From the NCBI RefSeq assembly GCF_000732195.1, contig NZ_JNNU01000012.1, forward strand, positions 124,001 to 188,000: a DNA stretch of 64,000 bases. Reading direction: 5' to 3'. The notes beneath the pieces are model-generated. The model worked only from the letters and a program-made list of their open reading frames with translations. It ran no database searches and had not been told where the DNA came from. Positions 26,827 to 35,456 of this stretch are shown here, in pieces. The stretch is from Neorhizobium vignae. Its GTDB lineage: Bacteria; Pseudomonadota; Alphaproteobacteria; Rhizobiales; Rhizobiaceae. A program made the translations under genes and the position numbers. How positions within the stretch are numbered: the stretch's first letter is position 1; the number at the start of each line of letters is the position of its first letter.

Positions 26827-29800
26827 ATGCGCATCGAACGTCGTTTCACCAAGCCGGAGACAGGCGCCTACGGGGAAATCGAATTCCGCAAGGGGATCAG
26901 CGAGATCCGCAATCCGGACGGCTCGATCGTCTTCCGGCTTGCCGACATCGACGTGCCGGCGCAGTTCTCCCAGGTTGCGACGGACGTTCTGGCGCAGAAG
27001 TATTTCCGCAAGGCCGGCGTTCCCAAGATCCTGAAGAAGATCGAAGAGAATGACGTCCCCTCCTTCCTGTGGCGCTCTGTAGCTGACACGGAAGCGATGA
27101 AGGCTTTGCCGAAGGAAGAGCAGTACGGTTCCGAAACCGATGCCCGCCAGGTTTTCTCCCGCCTTGCCGGCACCTGGACCTACTGGGGCTGGAAGGGCGG
27201 CTATTTCACGTCCGAAGAAGATGCTGCCGCCTTCATGGACGAGCTTGCCTACATGCTCGCCACCCAGCGCGTCGCGCCGAACTCCCCGCAGTGGTTCAAC
27301 ACCGGCCTGCATTGGGCCTATGGCATCGACGGCCCCGGCCAGGGCCATTTCTATGTCGACCCCTTCACCGGCAAGCTCACCAAGTCGAAGTCTGCCTATG
27401 AGCATCCGCAGCCGCATGCCTGCTTCATCCAGTCGGTCGAGGACGACCTCGTCAACGAAGGCGGCATCATGGACCTGTGGGTCCGCGAGGCGCGCCTGTT
27501 CAAATACGGCTCCGGCACCGGCTCCAACTTCTCGATGCTGCGCGGCGCAGGCGAAAAGCTCTCCGGCGGCGGCCGTTCCTCCGGCCTGATGAGCTTCCTC
27601 AAGATCGGTGACCGCGCCGCCGGCGCCATCAAGTCGGGCGGCACCACCCGCCGTGCGGCCAAGATGGTCGTCGTCGACATCGACCATCCGGATATCGAGG
27701 AATACATCAACTGGAAGGTCAAGGAAGAGCAGAAGGTGGCGGCCCTCGTCACCGGCTCCAAGATCGTCTCCAAGCACCTGAAGGCCATCATGAAGGCCTG
27801 CCTCAACTGCGAAGGCGGCAGCGGCGACGATTGCTTCGACCCGCTCAAGAACCCCGCCCTCAAGCGCGAGATCAAGGCCGCCAAGAAGGACCAGGTTCCG
27901 GAAAACTATATCGGCCGCGTCATCCAGTTCGCCCGCCAGGGCTACAAGGACCTGGAATTCAAGACCTATGACACGGACTGGGATTCGGAAGCCTATCTCA
28001 CCGTCTCCGGCCAGAACTCCAACAACTCCGTCTCGCTGAAGGACGATTTTCTGCGCGCCGTCGAGCAGGATGGGGACTGGAACCTCACCGCCCGCAAGGA
28101 CGGAAGGGTGATGAAGACGCTGAAGGCCAAGGACCTCTGGGAACAGATCTCCTACGCCGCCTGGGCGTCCGCCGATCCGGGCATCCATTTCAACTCGACG
28201 ATGAACGACTGGCACACGTCGCCGGCCGGCGGCCCGATCCGCGGCTCGAACCCGTGCTCGGAATACATGTTCCTCGACGACACGGCCTGCAACCTCGCCT
28301 CCATGAACCTGCTGCAGTTCAAGGACAAGACGACCGCCCGCATCAACATCGCCGACTACGAACATGCCACCCGCCTGTGGACCGTCGTGCTCGAAATCTC
28401 GGTGATGATGGCGCAGTTCCCGTCGCGCCAGATCGCCGAGCTTTCCTACCAGTACCGTACGCTCGGCCTCGGCTACGCCAATATCGGCGGTCTCCTGATG
28501 TCGACCGGCATCGCCTATGACTCTCCGGAAGGCCGCGCCATCGCCGGCTCGCTGACGGCGATCATGACCGGCGTTTCCTACGCCACCTCGGCTGAAATGG
28601 CCTCCGAGCTCGGCCCCTTCCCGAACTTCGCCCCGAACCGCGACAGCATGCTGCGGGTCATCCGCAACCATCGCCGCGCCGCCTATGGCGAGACCTCCGG
28701 CTACGAGCAGCTGTCGGTCAACCCGGTGGCGCTGATCCATTCGGAAAACCCGGACCAGGATCTGGTCGCCCATGCCAAGGCCGCCTGGGACAAGGCGCTC
28801 ACGCTTGGCGAACAGCACGGCTACCGCAACGCGCAGGTCTCGGTCATCGCCCCGACCGGCACGATCGGCCTCGTGATGGATTGCGACACGACCGGTATCG
28901 AGCCCGACTTCGCGCTCGTCAAGTTCAAGAAGCTCGCCGGCGGCGGCTACTGGAAGATCATCAACCGCGCCGTCCCGGAAGCGCTGCGCACGCTCGGTTA
29001 TTCGGAAAGCCAGATCGCCGAGATCGAGGCCTATGCGGTCGGCCACGGCAACCTCAACCAGGCTCCGGGCATCAACCCCGGCTCGCTGAAGGCCAAGGGC
29101 TTCACCGACGAGAAGATCGAGGCCGTCAACGGCGCGCTGAAGGCCGCCTTCGACATCAAGTTCGTCTTCAACCAGTGGACGCTTGGCGCCGACTTCCTCA
29201 AGGGCACGCTGAAGGTCAGCGACGAACAGCTCGCCGACATGAGCTTCAACCTGCTCGAACATATCGGTTTCTCGAAGAAGGACATCGAAGCCGCCAACAT
29301 CCATGTCTGCGGGGCGATGACGCTGGAAGGCGCGCCCTTCCTGAAGGCCGAACATCTGCCGGTCTTCGATTGCGCCAATCCCTGCGGCAAGATCGGCAAG
29401 CGTTATCTCTCGGTCGAAAGCCATATCCGCATGATGGCGGCCGCCCAGCCGTTCATCTCGGGTGCGATCTCCAAGACGATCAACATGCCGAACGACGCGA
29501 CCGTCGAGGATTGCGGTTCCGCCTACATGCTGTCCTGGAAGCTCGGCCTGAAAGCCAACGCGCTTTACCGCGACGGCTCGAAGCTCTCCCAGCCGCTCAA
29601 CTCGTCGCTGATTGCCGACGACGACGCGGAAGATGCCGTCGAGGAACTGCTGGCCCAGCCGGCAGCCGCCCAGGCCGTGACGATCACCGAAAAGATCGTC
29701 GAGCGGATCATCGAAAAGGTCGTCCGCAGCCAGGAAAAGCTCCCCGGCCGCCGCAAGGGTTATACCCAGAAGGCGAAGATCGGCGGACACACGATCTTCC

Positions 29801-30636
29801 TGCGCACCGGCGAATACGACGACGGCCGCCTCGGCGAAATCTTCCTCGACATGAACAAGGAAGGTTCGGCGCTGCGCGCCTTCATCAACAACTTCGCGAT
29901 CTCCGTCTCGCTCGGCCTGCAGTATGGCGTGCCGCTCGAGGAATATGTCGACGCGTTCACCTTCACCAAGTTCGAACCGGCCGGCATCGTCACGGGCAAT
30001 GACGCGATCAAGAACGCCACATCGATCCTCGACTACGTGTTCCGCGAACTGGCGATCTCCTATCTCGGCCGCCACGACCTCGCGCATGTCGATACGTCGG
30101 ACTTCTCCAACACCGCGCTCGGCCGCGGCGTCTCGGAAGGCAAGGCGGATGTGGTCTCCAAGGGCCTGACCCGCGGCTACAAGCCGACGCTCGTCTCCGG
30201 CACCGGCAGCGACCGCCCGGCCGACATCAAGGGTGCGGCAACCGCCGCCCCTGCCCGCGCCTCGGCCGGCACCAACGTCACCGCCTTTGCCGGTGCCGCC
30301 GCCCGCAAGCTGGAACCGACGGTTGCCATCTCCACCTCCGAAATCGTCTCCTTCAAGCGGGACTACGAGGAGCGCGCCAAGGAACTCGCCGAAGAGATCG
30401 TCGAGGAACTGGCCGAAGAACAGGCAGCCACCACGGCCCTCTTCTCCGACAAGGCCGCCGACGAGGCCGCGACCGCGAAGACCGAAGCCAAGAAGGTCGA
30501 AAACGAACGCCGCATGCGCTCCATTGCTCAAGGGTATACGGGCAACATGTGCGGCGAGTGCCAGAACTTCACCATGGTCCGGAACGGGACTTGCGAGAAG
30601 TGCGACACGTGCGGTGCCACCAGCGGGTGCAGCTGA
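26827..30636 (+). CDS. nrdJ: Adenosylcobalamin-dependent (class II) ribonucleotide reductase
   Basis: A 1269-aa enzyme that reduces ribonucleotides to deoxyribonucleotides using a B12-derived thiyl radical. It shows the RNR barrel motifs NPCSEYMFLDDTACNLASMNLL and PTGTIGLVMDCDTTGIEP (in pieces), conserved redox cysteines, and a C-terminal zinc-ribbon-like tail CGECQNF...CEKCDTCG. The start MRIERRF at 26827 is where homologues begin; an upstream GTG at 26764 is possible but less likely. Class II enzymes work with or without oxygen. The Tn7-like element begins 21 bp after its stop codon, so its 3' end may be the transposon's recognition site. Confidence 0.95.
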   Translation: MRIERRFTKPETGAYGEIEFRKGISEIRNPDGSIVFRLADIDVPAQFSQVATDVLAQKYFRKAGVPKILKKIEENDVPSFLWRSVADTEAMKALPKEEQYGSETDARQVFSRLAGTWTYWGWKGGYFTSEEDAAAFMDELAYMLATQRVAPNSPQWFNTGLHWAYGIDGPGQGHFYVDPFTGKLTKSKSAYEHPQPHACFIQSVEDDLVNEGGIMDLWVREARLFKYGSGTGSNFSMLRGAGEKLSGGGRSSGLMSFLKIGDRAAGAIKSGGTTRRAAKMVVVDIDHPDIEEYINWKVKEEQKVAALVTGSKIVSKHLKAIMKACLNCEGGSGDDCFDPLKNPALKREIKAAKKDQVPENYIGRVIQFARQGYKDLEFKTYDTDWDSEAYLTVSGQNSNNSVSLKDDFLRAVEQDGDWNLTARKDGRVMKTLKAKDLWEQISYAAWASADPGIHFNSTMNDWHTSPAGGPIRGSNPCSEYMFLDDTACNLASMNLLQFKDKTTARINIADYEHATRLWTVVLEISVMMAQFPSRQIAELSYQYRTLGLGYANIGGLLMSTGIAYDSPEGRAIAGSLTAIMTGVSYATSAEMASELGPFPNFAPNRDSMLRVIRNHRRAAYGETSGYEQLSVNPVALIHSENPDQDLVAHAKAAWDKALTLGEQHGYRNAQVSVIAPTGTIGLVMDCDTTGIEPDFALVKFKKLAGGGYWKIINRAVPEALRTLGYSESQIAEIEAYAVGHGNLNQAPGINPGSLKAKGFTDEKIEAVNGALKAAFDIKFVFNQWTLGADFLKGTLKVSDEQLADMSFNLLEHIGFSKKDIEAANIHVCGAMTLEGAPFLKAEHLPVFDCANPCGKIGKRYLSVESHIRMMAAAQPFISGAISKTINMPNDATVEDCGSAYMLSWKLGLKANALYRDGSKLSQPLNSSLIADDDAEDAVEELLAQPAAAQAVTITEKIVERIIEKVVRSQEKLPGRRKGYTQKAKIGGHTIFLRTGEYDDGRLGEIFLDMNKEGSALRAFINNFAISVSLGLQYGVPLEEYVDAFTFTKFEPAGIVTGNDAIKNATSILDYVFRELAISYLGRHDLAHVDTSDFSNTALGRGVSEGKADVVSKGLTRGYKPTLVSGTGSDRPADIKGAATAAPARASAGTNVTAFAGAAARKLEPTVAISTSEIVSFKRDYEERAKELAEEIVEELAEEQAATTALFSDKAADEAATAKTEAKKVENERRMRSIAQGYTGNMCGECQNFTMVRNGTCEKCDTCGATSGCS

Positions 30637-30651
30637 TTAATGCAGGAATAA

Positions 30652-30656
30652 GTGTG
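30652..30656. repeat. 5-bp target-site duplication, left copy
   Basis: GTGTG directly precedes the left terminus TGGATAG and is repeated directly after the right terminus at 56245-56249. A 5-bp duplication is the hallmark of Tn7-family transposition. Confidence 0.9.
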
Positions 30657-30742
30657 TGGATAGGGTGAACTGAAATAGCACGAACAGTAATACTCGGAGT
30701 CACGAAACCCACTACTGAAAAGTCACGAAAGATCGTGTTTCG
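30657..30742. repeat. Left transposon end with TnsB-site-like repeats
   Basis: After the terminal TGGATAG come ACTGAAATAGCACGAA (30669-30684), GTCACGAAA (30699-30707), ACTGAAAAGTCACGAAA (30714-30730) and an inverted ATCGTGTTTCG (30732-30742). The shared core is (T/G)CACGAA. Tn7-family ends carry several such transposase binding sites. Confidence 0.8.
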
Positions 30743-30819
30743 TTTCCGCAAGTGACATCAAATGTGCAGAAGTTTTGGAAAAAACTCAACAATTCTGCGC
30801 TTTTAGAATGAACAGCTAG

Positions 30820-30847
30820 CCTTCCAGGCGGACCAGTCCGCCTGGAA
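30820..30847. repeat. Perfect hairpin near the left end
   Basis: A 13-bp perfect inverted repeat CTTCCAGGCGGAC / GTCCGCCTGGAAG with a 2-bp centre. There is no T-run. It could stop transcripts entering from nrdJ or act on the CBASS promoter that lies just downstream. Confidence 0.6.
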
Positions 30848-30928
30848 GTAGTCAAAGGAACAAAACACGAAACAAACGCGCGGGTTGGAATCATCTAAAA
30901 GTTCACGCGTACGAGCGAGGTCGAAGTC

Positions 30929-32152
30929 ATGAACGTGCATGTCAATACGATCGAAGCATTTCTGGAAGCGTTGATCGCAGAACTCGAAATTCCCGAGCAT
31001 CGATACGATCAGGCCGATCGAAGCTTCAAGTCGTTCGGCGACTGGCTTCATCGTGAAGGAAGTTCGGTCCGTCACTTCGACCCTCAGGTCTACTGCCAAG
31101 GATCGTTCAGGCTTGGAACGGCGATCCGACCGCTGACGGAAGACGAGGAGTACGACGTCGACTCGGTCTGCGAATTCCGTCTTCTGACCAAGCAGCACCT
31201 CTCGCCATTCGCGTTGAAGCAACTGCTCGGGGCAGAGGTGAAAGCCTATCACGACGCCCAGAACATGACGAAGCCGGTCCGCGAAGGAAATCGCTGCTGG
31301 ATCCTCGACTATGCCGACGGCGCCCAGTTCCACATGGACATCGTCCCCGCCATCCCGAACGGCGTGGAACAGAAGCGACGGCTCGACGCGATCTTGCACG
31401 ACGCCCGATGGTCGGAGACGGCCATCTCGATCACCGACCGGCGTCTTCCGAACTACATGGAGAAGACGGAATACTGGCCCCGTTCGAATCCCAAAGGGTT
31501 TTCGAGCTGGTTCGCCTCTCGACAGTCGGAAGTCCTCATTCGCCGTAAGCGGGCGAAGGTCGAGGCCCTCAATCGGCAGGGGTTCCGCGCGAGTGTCGAA
31601 GACATGCCAGACTTCAAGGTGAAGACGCCTCTGCAGTCGGCGATCATGATCCTTAAACGGCACCGCGACAACATGTTTGCAAGGGAGCCGGACGTCCGTC
31701 CGATCTCGGTGATCATCACCACCTTGGCCGCGCATGCCTACGAGGGCCAGGAGACGATATCGGGCGCGCTATTCGCGATCCTGCAGGGGATGGATCAGTT
31801 CATCCAGCACGACGGCCAGAAGTACGTCATCGCCAACCCGACCGACCCCTACGAGAACTTTGCCGACAAATGGCAGGCGGAGCCTGAGAAGGCGGAGGCA
31901 TTTTTCAGATGGCTCCGCACCGCCCGTGCCGATTTCAACGCGGCCGCTCAGGCGGTTTCCTTCCAAGAAATGGCGGACGCCCTCACACCCAGGATGGGCT
32001 ACCGGCTTTCGACGAAGGCGGTGGACCGTCTTACGGGTGGCAATCGTCTTCTCCGTGCTGCAAGCGGAGCTTCGGCCGGCGCGGCGGCAACGACAGCGCC
32101 AAGCTTTGCGAATGCCGCCCGACAGCCTACCAAGCCGCAGGGGTACGCATGA
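30929..32152 (+). CDS. CBASS CD-NTase (cyclic oligonucleotide synthase)
   Basis: A 407-aa cGAS/DncV-like nucleotidyltransferase, the sensor-enzyme of CBASS anti-phage immunity. The active site shows GSF (residues 58-60), paired acidic residues in EYDVD (Asp76, Asp78) and a third in FHMD (Asp137). On infection such enzymes make a cyclic di- or trinucleotide that activates an effector. Its stop overlaps the start of cap2 (ATGA), so the genes are one operon: CD-NTase, Cap2, Cap3, SAVED effector. The C-terminus ends QGYA, fitting a tail joined to targets by Cap2. Clade and product cannot be fixed by eye; SAVED effectors usually bind cyclic trinucleotides. Confidence 0.92.
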   Translation: MNVHVNTIEAFLEALIAELEIPEHRYDQADRSFKSFGDWLHREGSSVRHFDPQVYCQGSFRLGTAIRPLTEDEEYDVDSVCEFRLLTKQHLSPFALKQLLGAEVKAYHDAQNMTKPVREGNRCWILDYADGAQFHMDIVPAIPNGVEQKRRLDAILHDARWSETAISITDRRLPNYMEKTEYWPRSNPKGFSSWFASRQSEVLIRRKRAKVEALNRQGFRASVEDMPDFKVKTPLQSAIMILKRHRDNMFAREPDVRPISVIITTLAAHAYEGQETISGALFAILQGMDQFIQHDGQKYVIANPTDPYENFADKWQAEPEKAEAFFRWLRTARADFNAAAQAVSFQEMADALTPRMGYRLSTKAVDRLTGGNRLLRAASGASAGAAATTAPSFANAARQPTKPQGYA

Positions 32153-33864
32153 TCTGGTGGCTGGCCGACGAGTCGCGGGCGCGCCTGGAAAAGGCTGCGC
32201 TCGTCGCTCTCCAAGAGGAGCACGACTGGCTGACAAGCGTGCGCGTTCGCTTTCTCGACAACCTTCAGCTCTGCGTCGACGTCGAGGTCGCGCACGGTGG
32301 GGAGAAGTTCCCGCTTGCCGTCATCTACCCGATCAACTTCCCGGACACTCCCCCGATCGTCATGCCCCACGGCGAACGTCGGCTCTCGGAACACCAGTAC
32401 GGGGCCGGCGGCGAGCTTTGCCTCCAGTGGCGACCGGACAATTGGGACGCGACGGTCACCGGCGCGATAATGGTCGAGAGCGCGTTTGGGCTCATCGCCG
32501 CCGAGCGCACGCCGGACGGAAGGACGGGCGCCGTCCTTTCGGACCACCGGACTTCGCTTGCGGCGGAGCTTCGGTTCGAAACCTGGCGTCTCATGGTGCC
32601 GGAAGGCGCCTGGGCTTCGCTCGACGGACGCCTTTCCGAGATGGTCGTCAAGATCTCTCTGTCGACGACCGCAAGGCGTATAAACCGCGTGGCGCATCTG
32701 ACGGCGATAGGGGCGCCTGGCAACGAACTTTGGATTTCGCCACAACCGAAGCTCAAAAACGCAGGAACGCGGACCGGTTATCTGCTGCGGACACGGCAGG
32801 ACATGAGCGCTCTGGCACAACATGGTGGGGGCGAGATCGACGATCTGGCGAAGCTGGTTCCGGATCTCGCGCCGCTGCTCGGTAAGCAGGAGCTTCCTTT
32901 TCTGATCGTCCTGGAAGAAAGCGGTCGCCACACGGCCTACGACGTCCAGTGGAGCATAAACAACCTGCCGCTTCTGATCCCTTATCGGATCATCGAGGAA
33001 GGCGAGCTCGCGAAGCGGTCTGCCTCCAATAGGGACGCGATATCAACCAGGCACGTGGCGATCGTCGGCTGTGGCTCGATCGGGTCCAAGATCGCGGCGT
33101 CGCTCGCCCGATCGGGCGTGCGCAAGTTCCTGCTCGTCGACGAAGACGTTTTCCTTACGGGCAACCTTGTGCGCAACGAACTCGACGCTCTGGCCATCGG
33201 ATGGCACAAGGTCGACGCCCTCGCCGACAGGATTCAGCAGATCGTAGCGGATGCCGACGTCGTGACTCGCAAGGTCGCGCTTGGTGGCCAGACTTCCGCC
33301 ATCGCCATGGATACCACCATCGAGCTGATCGGAGACTGCGACCTTATTATCGATGCCACCGCGCATCCTGCGTCGTTCAATCTTTGCGCCGGCACGTCGA
33401 AGCGAAATCGCAAGCCGATGGTCTGGGCCGAGGTGTTCGGCGGAGGCATTGGTGGAATCGTTGCTAGAGTCCGGCCCGAAACCGATCCGCCGCCTCTGGA
33501 AGCTCGGAACCAGATTACGACGTGGTGCGAGGACCACAACAAGCCTTGGGAAGCCGCCTCGAAAGGTCGCTACGAGGCGAACCCGGACGAAGGGCCGCCC
33601 TTCATCGCCGACGACGCCGACGTGGCCGTCATCGCGGCTCATGCTACGCGCTTCGCGATCGATATTCTCGAAGGCGGCGAGACGGCGTTCCCTTCCTCGG
33701 CCTATGCCATCGGCTTGAAGAAGGCGTGGATATTCGAAGCTCCGTTCGACACATGGCCTATCGACCTTCGCAGCTCGGGCACATGGGAGGTCGACACAGG
33801 TTCGGCATCAAGCGACGTCATCGGCGGACTCATGGCGGAGCTCGTCGGCGGAGACGCCCAGTGA
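32149..33864 (+). CDS. cap2: Cap2: fused E2-E1 ubiquitin-transfer-like protein of type II CBASS
   Basis: A 571-aa two-domain protein. The N-terminal E2-like domain (about 1-150) has its catalytic Cys at residue 91 in GELCLQWRPDNW. The C-terminal E1/ThiF-like domain (about 295-530) has the Rossmann loop VGCGSIGSK (307-312) and a candidate catalytic Cys460 in TTWCEDH. In type II CBASS, Cap2 adenylates the C-terminus of the CD-NTase and conjugates it to target molecules, priming signal synthesis. The start at 32149 is fixed by the 4-bp ATGA overlap with the CD-NTase gene; the in-frame upstream extension lies inside that gene. Confidence 0.92.
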   Translation: MIWWLADESRARLEKAALVALQEEHDWLTSVRVRFLDNLQLCVDVEVAHGGEKFPLAVIYPINFPDTPPIVMPHGERRLSEHQYGAGGELCLQWRPDNWDATVTGAIMVESAFGLIAAERTPDGRTGAVLSDHRTSLAAELRFETWRLMVPEGAWASLDGRLSEMVVKISLSTTARRINRVAHLTAIGAPGNELWISPQPKLKNAGTRTGYLLRTRQDMSALAQHGGGEIDDLAKLVPDLAPLLGKQELPFLIVLEESGRHTAYDVQWSINNLPLLIPYRIIEEGELAKRSASNRDAISTRHVAIVGCGSIGSKIAASLARSGVRKFLLVDEDVFLTGNLVRNELDALAIGWHKVDALADRIQQIVADADVVTRKVALGGQTSAIAMDTTIELIGDCDLIIDATAHPASFNLCAGTSKRNRKPMVWAEVFGGGIGGIVARVRPETDPPPLEARNQITTWCEDHNKPWEAASKGRYEANPDEGPPFIADDADVAVIAAHATRFAIDILEGGETAFPSSAYAIGLKKAWIFEAPFDTWPIDLRSSGTWEVDTGSASSDVIGGLMAELVGGDAQ

Positions 33865-34328
33865 CAGTTCAACTGATGCTTCCTCGACCCATCCGCCTCA
33901 GGATGATGGGCGCCCTCGCGCGCGCGGAGCAGCGCGAAATCGGCGGCGTCCTGATGGCTCGCCAGATCGAACCGGGCATCTTCGAGATTGTCGATTTCTC
34001 GGTCGACGAGGTTTCCGGGGAGCGGGCTCATTTCGTCCGCGACCACGATTACCACAACAAGTTCCTCGAGGCGTTCTTCGAGAAGACTGGACGAGACTAC
34101 GAGACCTACAACTACGTTGGCGAATGGCACTCGCATCCGCGTCTTCCAATTCTTCCAAGCATTACGGATCTGGAATCCATGGAAGGACTCGTGAACGGGG
34201 AGCGCGACATCCCTTTCGCCGTGCTTCTCATCGTCCGCTCCGACGTCCCGTCCGAATTCATTGCGACGTCGACCTTCCACCAACGCGGGGCGGCTCCGAC
34301 ACCCGTACAAATCAGAGCGGAGAACTGA
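33861..34328 (+). CDS. cap3: Cap3: JAMM/JAB deconjugating peptidase of type II CBASS
   Basis: A 155-aa zinc isopeptidase. It has the complete JAMM set: Glu26 in QREIGG and HSHPRLPILPSITD, with His90, His92, Ser100 and Asp103. It reverses Cap2 conjugation of the CD-NTase, limiting activation. The start is GTG at 33861, overlapping the cap2 stop (GTGA); an ATG lies five codons later. The effector gene follows after 6 bp. Confidence 0.92.
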   Translation: MTVQLMLPRPIRLRMMGALARAEQREIGGVLMARQIEPGIFEIVDFSVDEVSGERAHFVRDHDYHNKFLEAFFEKTGRDYETYNYVGEWHSHPRLPILPSITDLESMEGLVNGERDIPFAVLLIVRSDVPSEFIATSTFHQRGAAPTPVQIRAEN

Positions 34329-34334
34329 GTAAGC

Positions 34335-35414
34335 ATGTACCGAGAAACTGCGGATTGGGCCTTTCGCGAATTCATAAAATACCTGTTCAGACCGAAAGGA
34401 TTCGAGGTCAGGGTTGCGGCCTTGTGCATTCCGGTTCTTGTAGCGCTGCTCGGCGGAAACTGGCTCGTTAAGGCAACCGTACGCGGCGACTACTCCTTTG
34501 AATTCGGCTCGACCAACATCATTCCGGACTGGGCTCAGTGGTCCCTGGTGTCGATCTTCGTCGCGGTCTTCGTTTTCTGTTTCGTCATCGGATGGAAGCG
34601 TTTCACCCGCGAGAACGAAATCCGGAACCGGAAGAAGGTCATCGTCATCGAAGGCCGCGGCCTACGCGAGGATGATGGCACTCCGCTCACGGCGGCGGTC
34701 CCGTCCGACATCGTCGGCCACCGGCTCGGGGTCTCCCTGGATCTTCGTCAGAAGAGAGACGGCGTGATAATCGACGCAGATGCGCTCCTGCCCGAGGTCG
34801 ATGCCGCGCGCCGGATGGTTCAGCAGTATGCGCGACAGAATGACCGGCAGGACGTCATTCTGGTCTACGGCGGCCTAACGCCGGTGCCGATGACCTTCCT
34901 AACGGGCGTTGTCTTCGATGACGAAGGCAGCATCGTCGTGATGGACTGGGACAGGACTCGCGAGTCCTGGCGGGTCCTGGACAGCCGTGACGACGGTCAG
35001 CGTTTCATTGTCACCGGCGTCGGCGCCGTGAAGGATTCGCCGGAAGTCGTGCTTGCCGTTTCCGCCTCCTATCAGGTCAGAGACGAGAACATCGACACGA
35101 CGTTCAAACTTCCGGTGGTCCGCATGTCGCTTCCGGCATTGGACTCATCCCACTGGTCTCAGGCGAAGCAGAGTGCGCTCGCGCAGCAGCTTCTCGATAC
35201 GGCGAAGGTTCTTGAGGCGAAGGGAGTCGCCACCATCCATCTCCTTCTGGCCTGCCAGAACAGCGTCGCCTTCAATCTCGGTCGGCGATACGACAAGCGC
35301 AATCTGCCCGGCGTCGTCGTCTATCAGTATGAGGCGAACGGCGAGAAGAAATTTCCTTGGGGTGTTCGCATGCCCGTCGCTGGCATTGCGACGCCGTCGA
35401 TTGTCAGGACATAG
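34335..35414 (+). CDS. CBASS effector: two-TM SAVED protein (Cap14-like)
   Basis: A 359-aa protein with two membrane helices (about 25-45 and 68-87), a linker, and a C-terminal SAVED domain (about 140-359). SAVED features include VILVYGGLTPVPM, the segment IHLLLACQNSVAFNLGRRYD and the ending VVVYQYEANGEKKFPWGVRM (in pieces). SAVED binds CD-NTase products, and two-TM versions are thought to kill or arrest the infected cell by damaging the inner membrane. It is the last gene of the four-gene operon, 6 bp after cap3. Confidence 0.85.
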   Translation: MYRETADWAFREFIKYLFRPKGFEVRVAALCIPVLVALLGGNWLVKATVRGDYSFEFGSTNIIPDWAQWSLVSIFVAVFVFCFVIGWKRFTRENEIRNRKKVIVIEGRGLREDDGTPLTAAVPSDIVGHRLGVSLDLRQKRDGVIIDADALLPEVDAARRMVQQYARQNDRQDVILVYGGLTPVPMTFLTGVVFDDEGSIVVMDWDRTRESWRVLDSRDDGQRFIVTGVGAVKDSPEVVLAVSASYQVRDENIDTTFKLPVVRMSLPALDSSHWSQAKQSALAQQLLDTAKVLEAKGVATIHLLLACQNSVAFNLGRRYDKRNLPGVVVYQYEANGEKKFPWGVRMPVAGIATPSIVRT

Positions 35415-35456
35415 CGGAAGAAGCCGTTAGCACGCTTTTCGGTCGCAAAGATAAAA

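Noticed and set aside
26719..30531. 1270-codon open frame antisense to nrdJ
   Set aside because: Shadow of the GC-rich nrdJ coding sequence; low-complexity Arg/Gly/Asp-rich translation with no family pattern.
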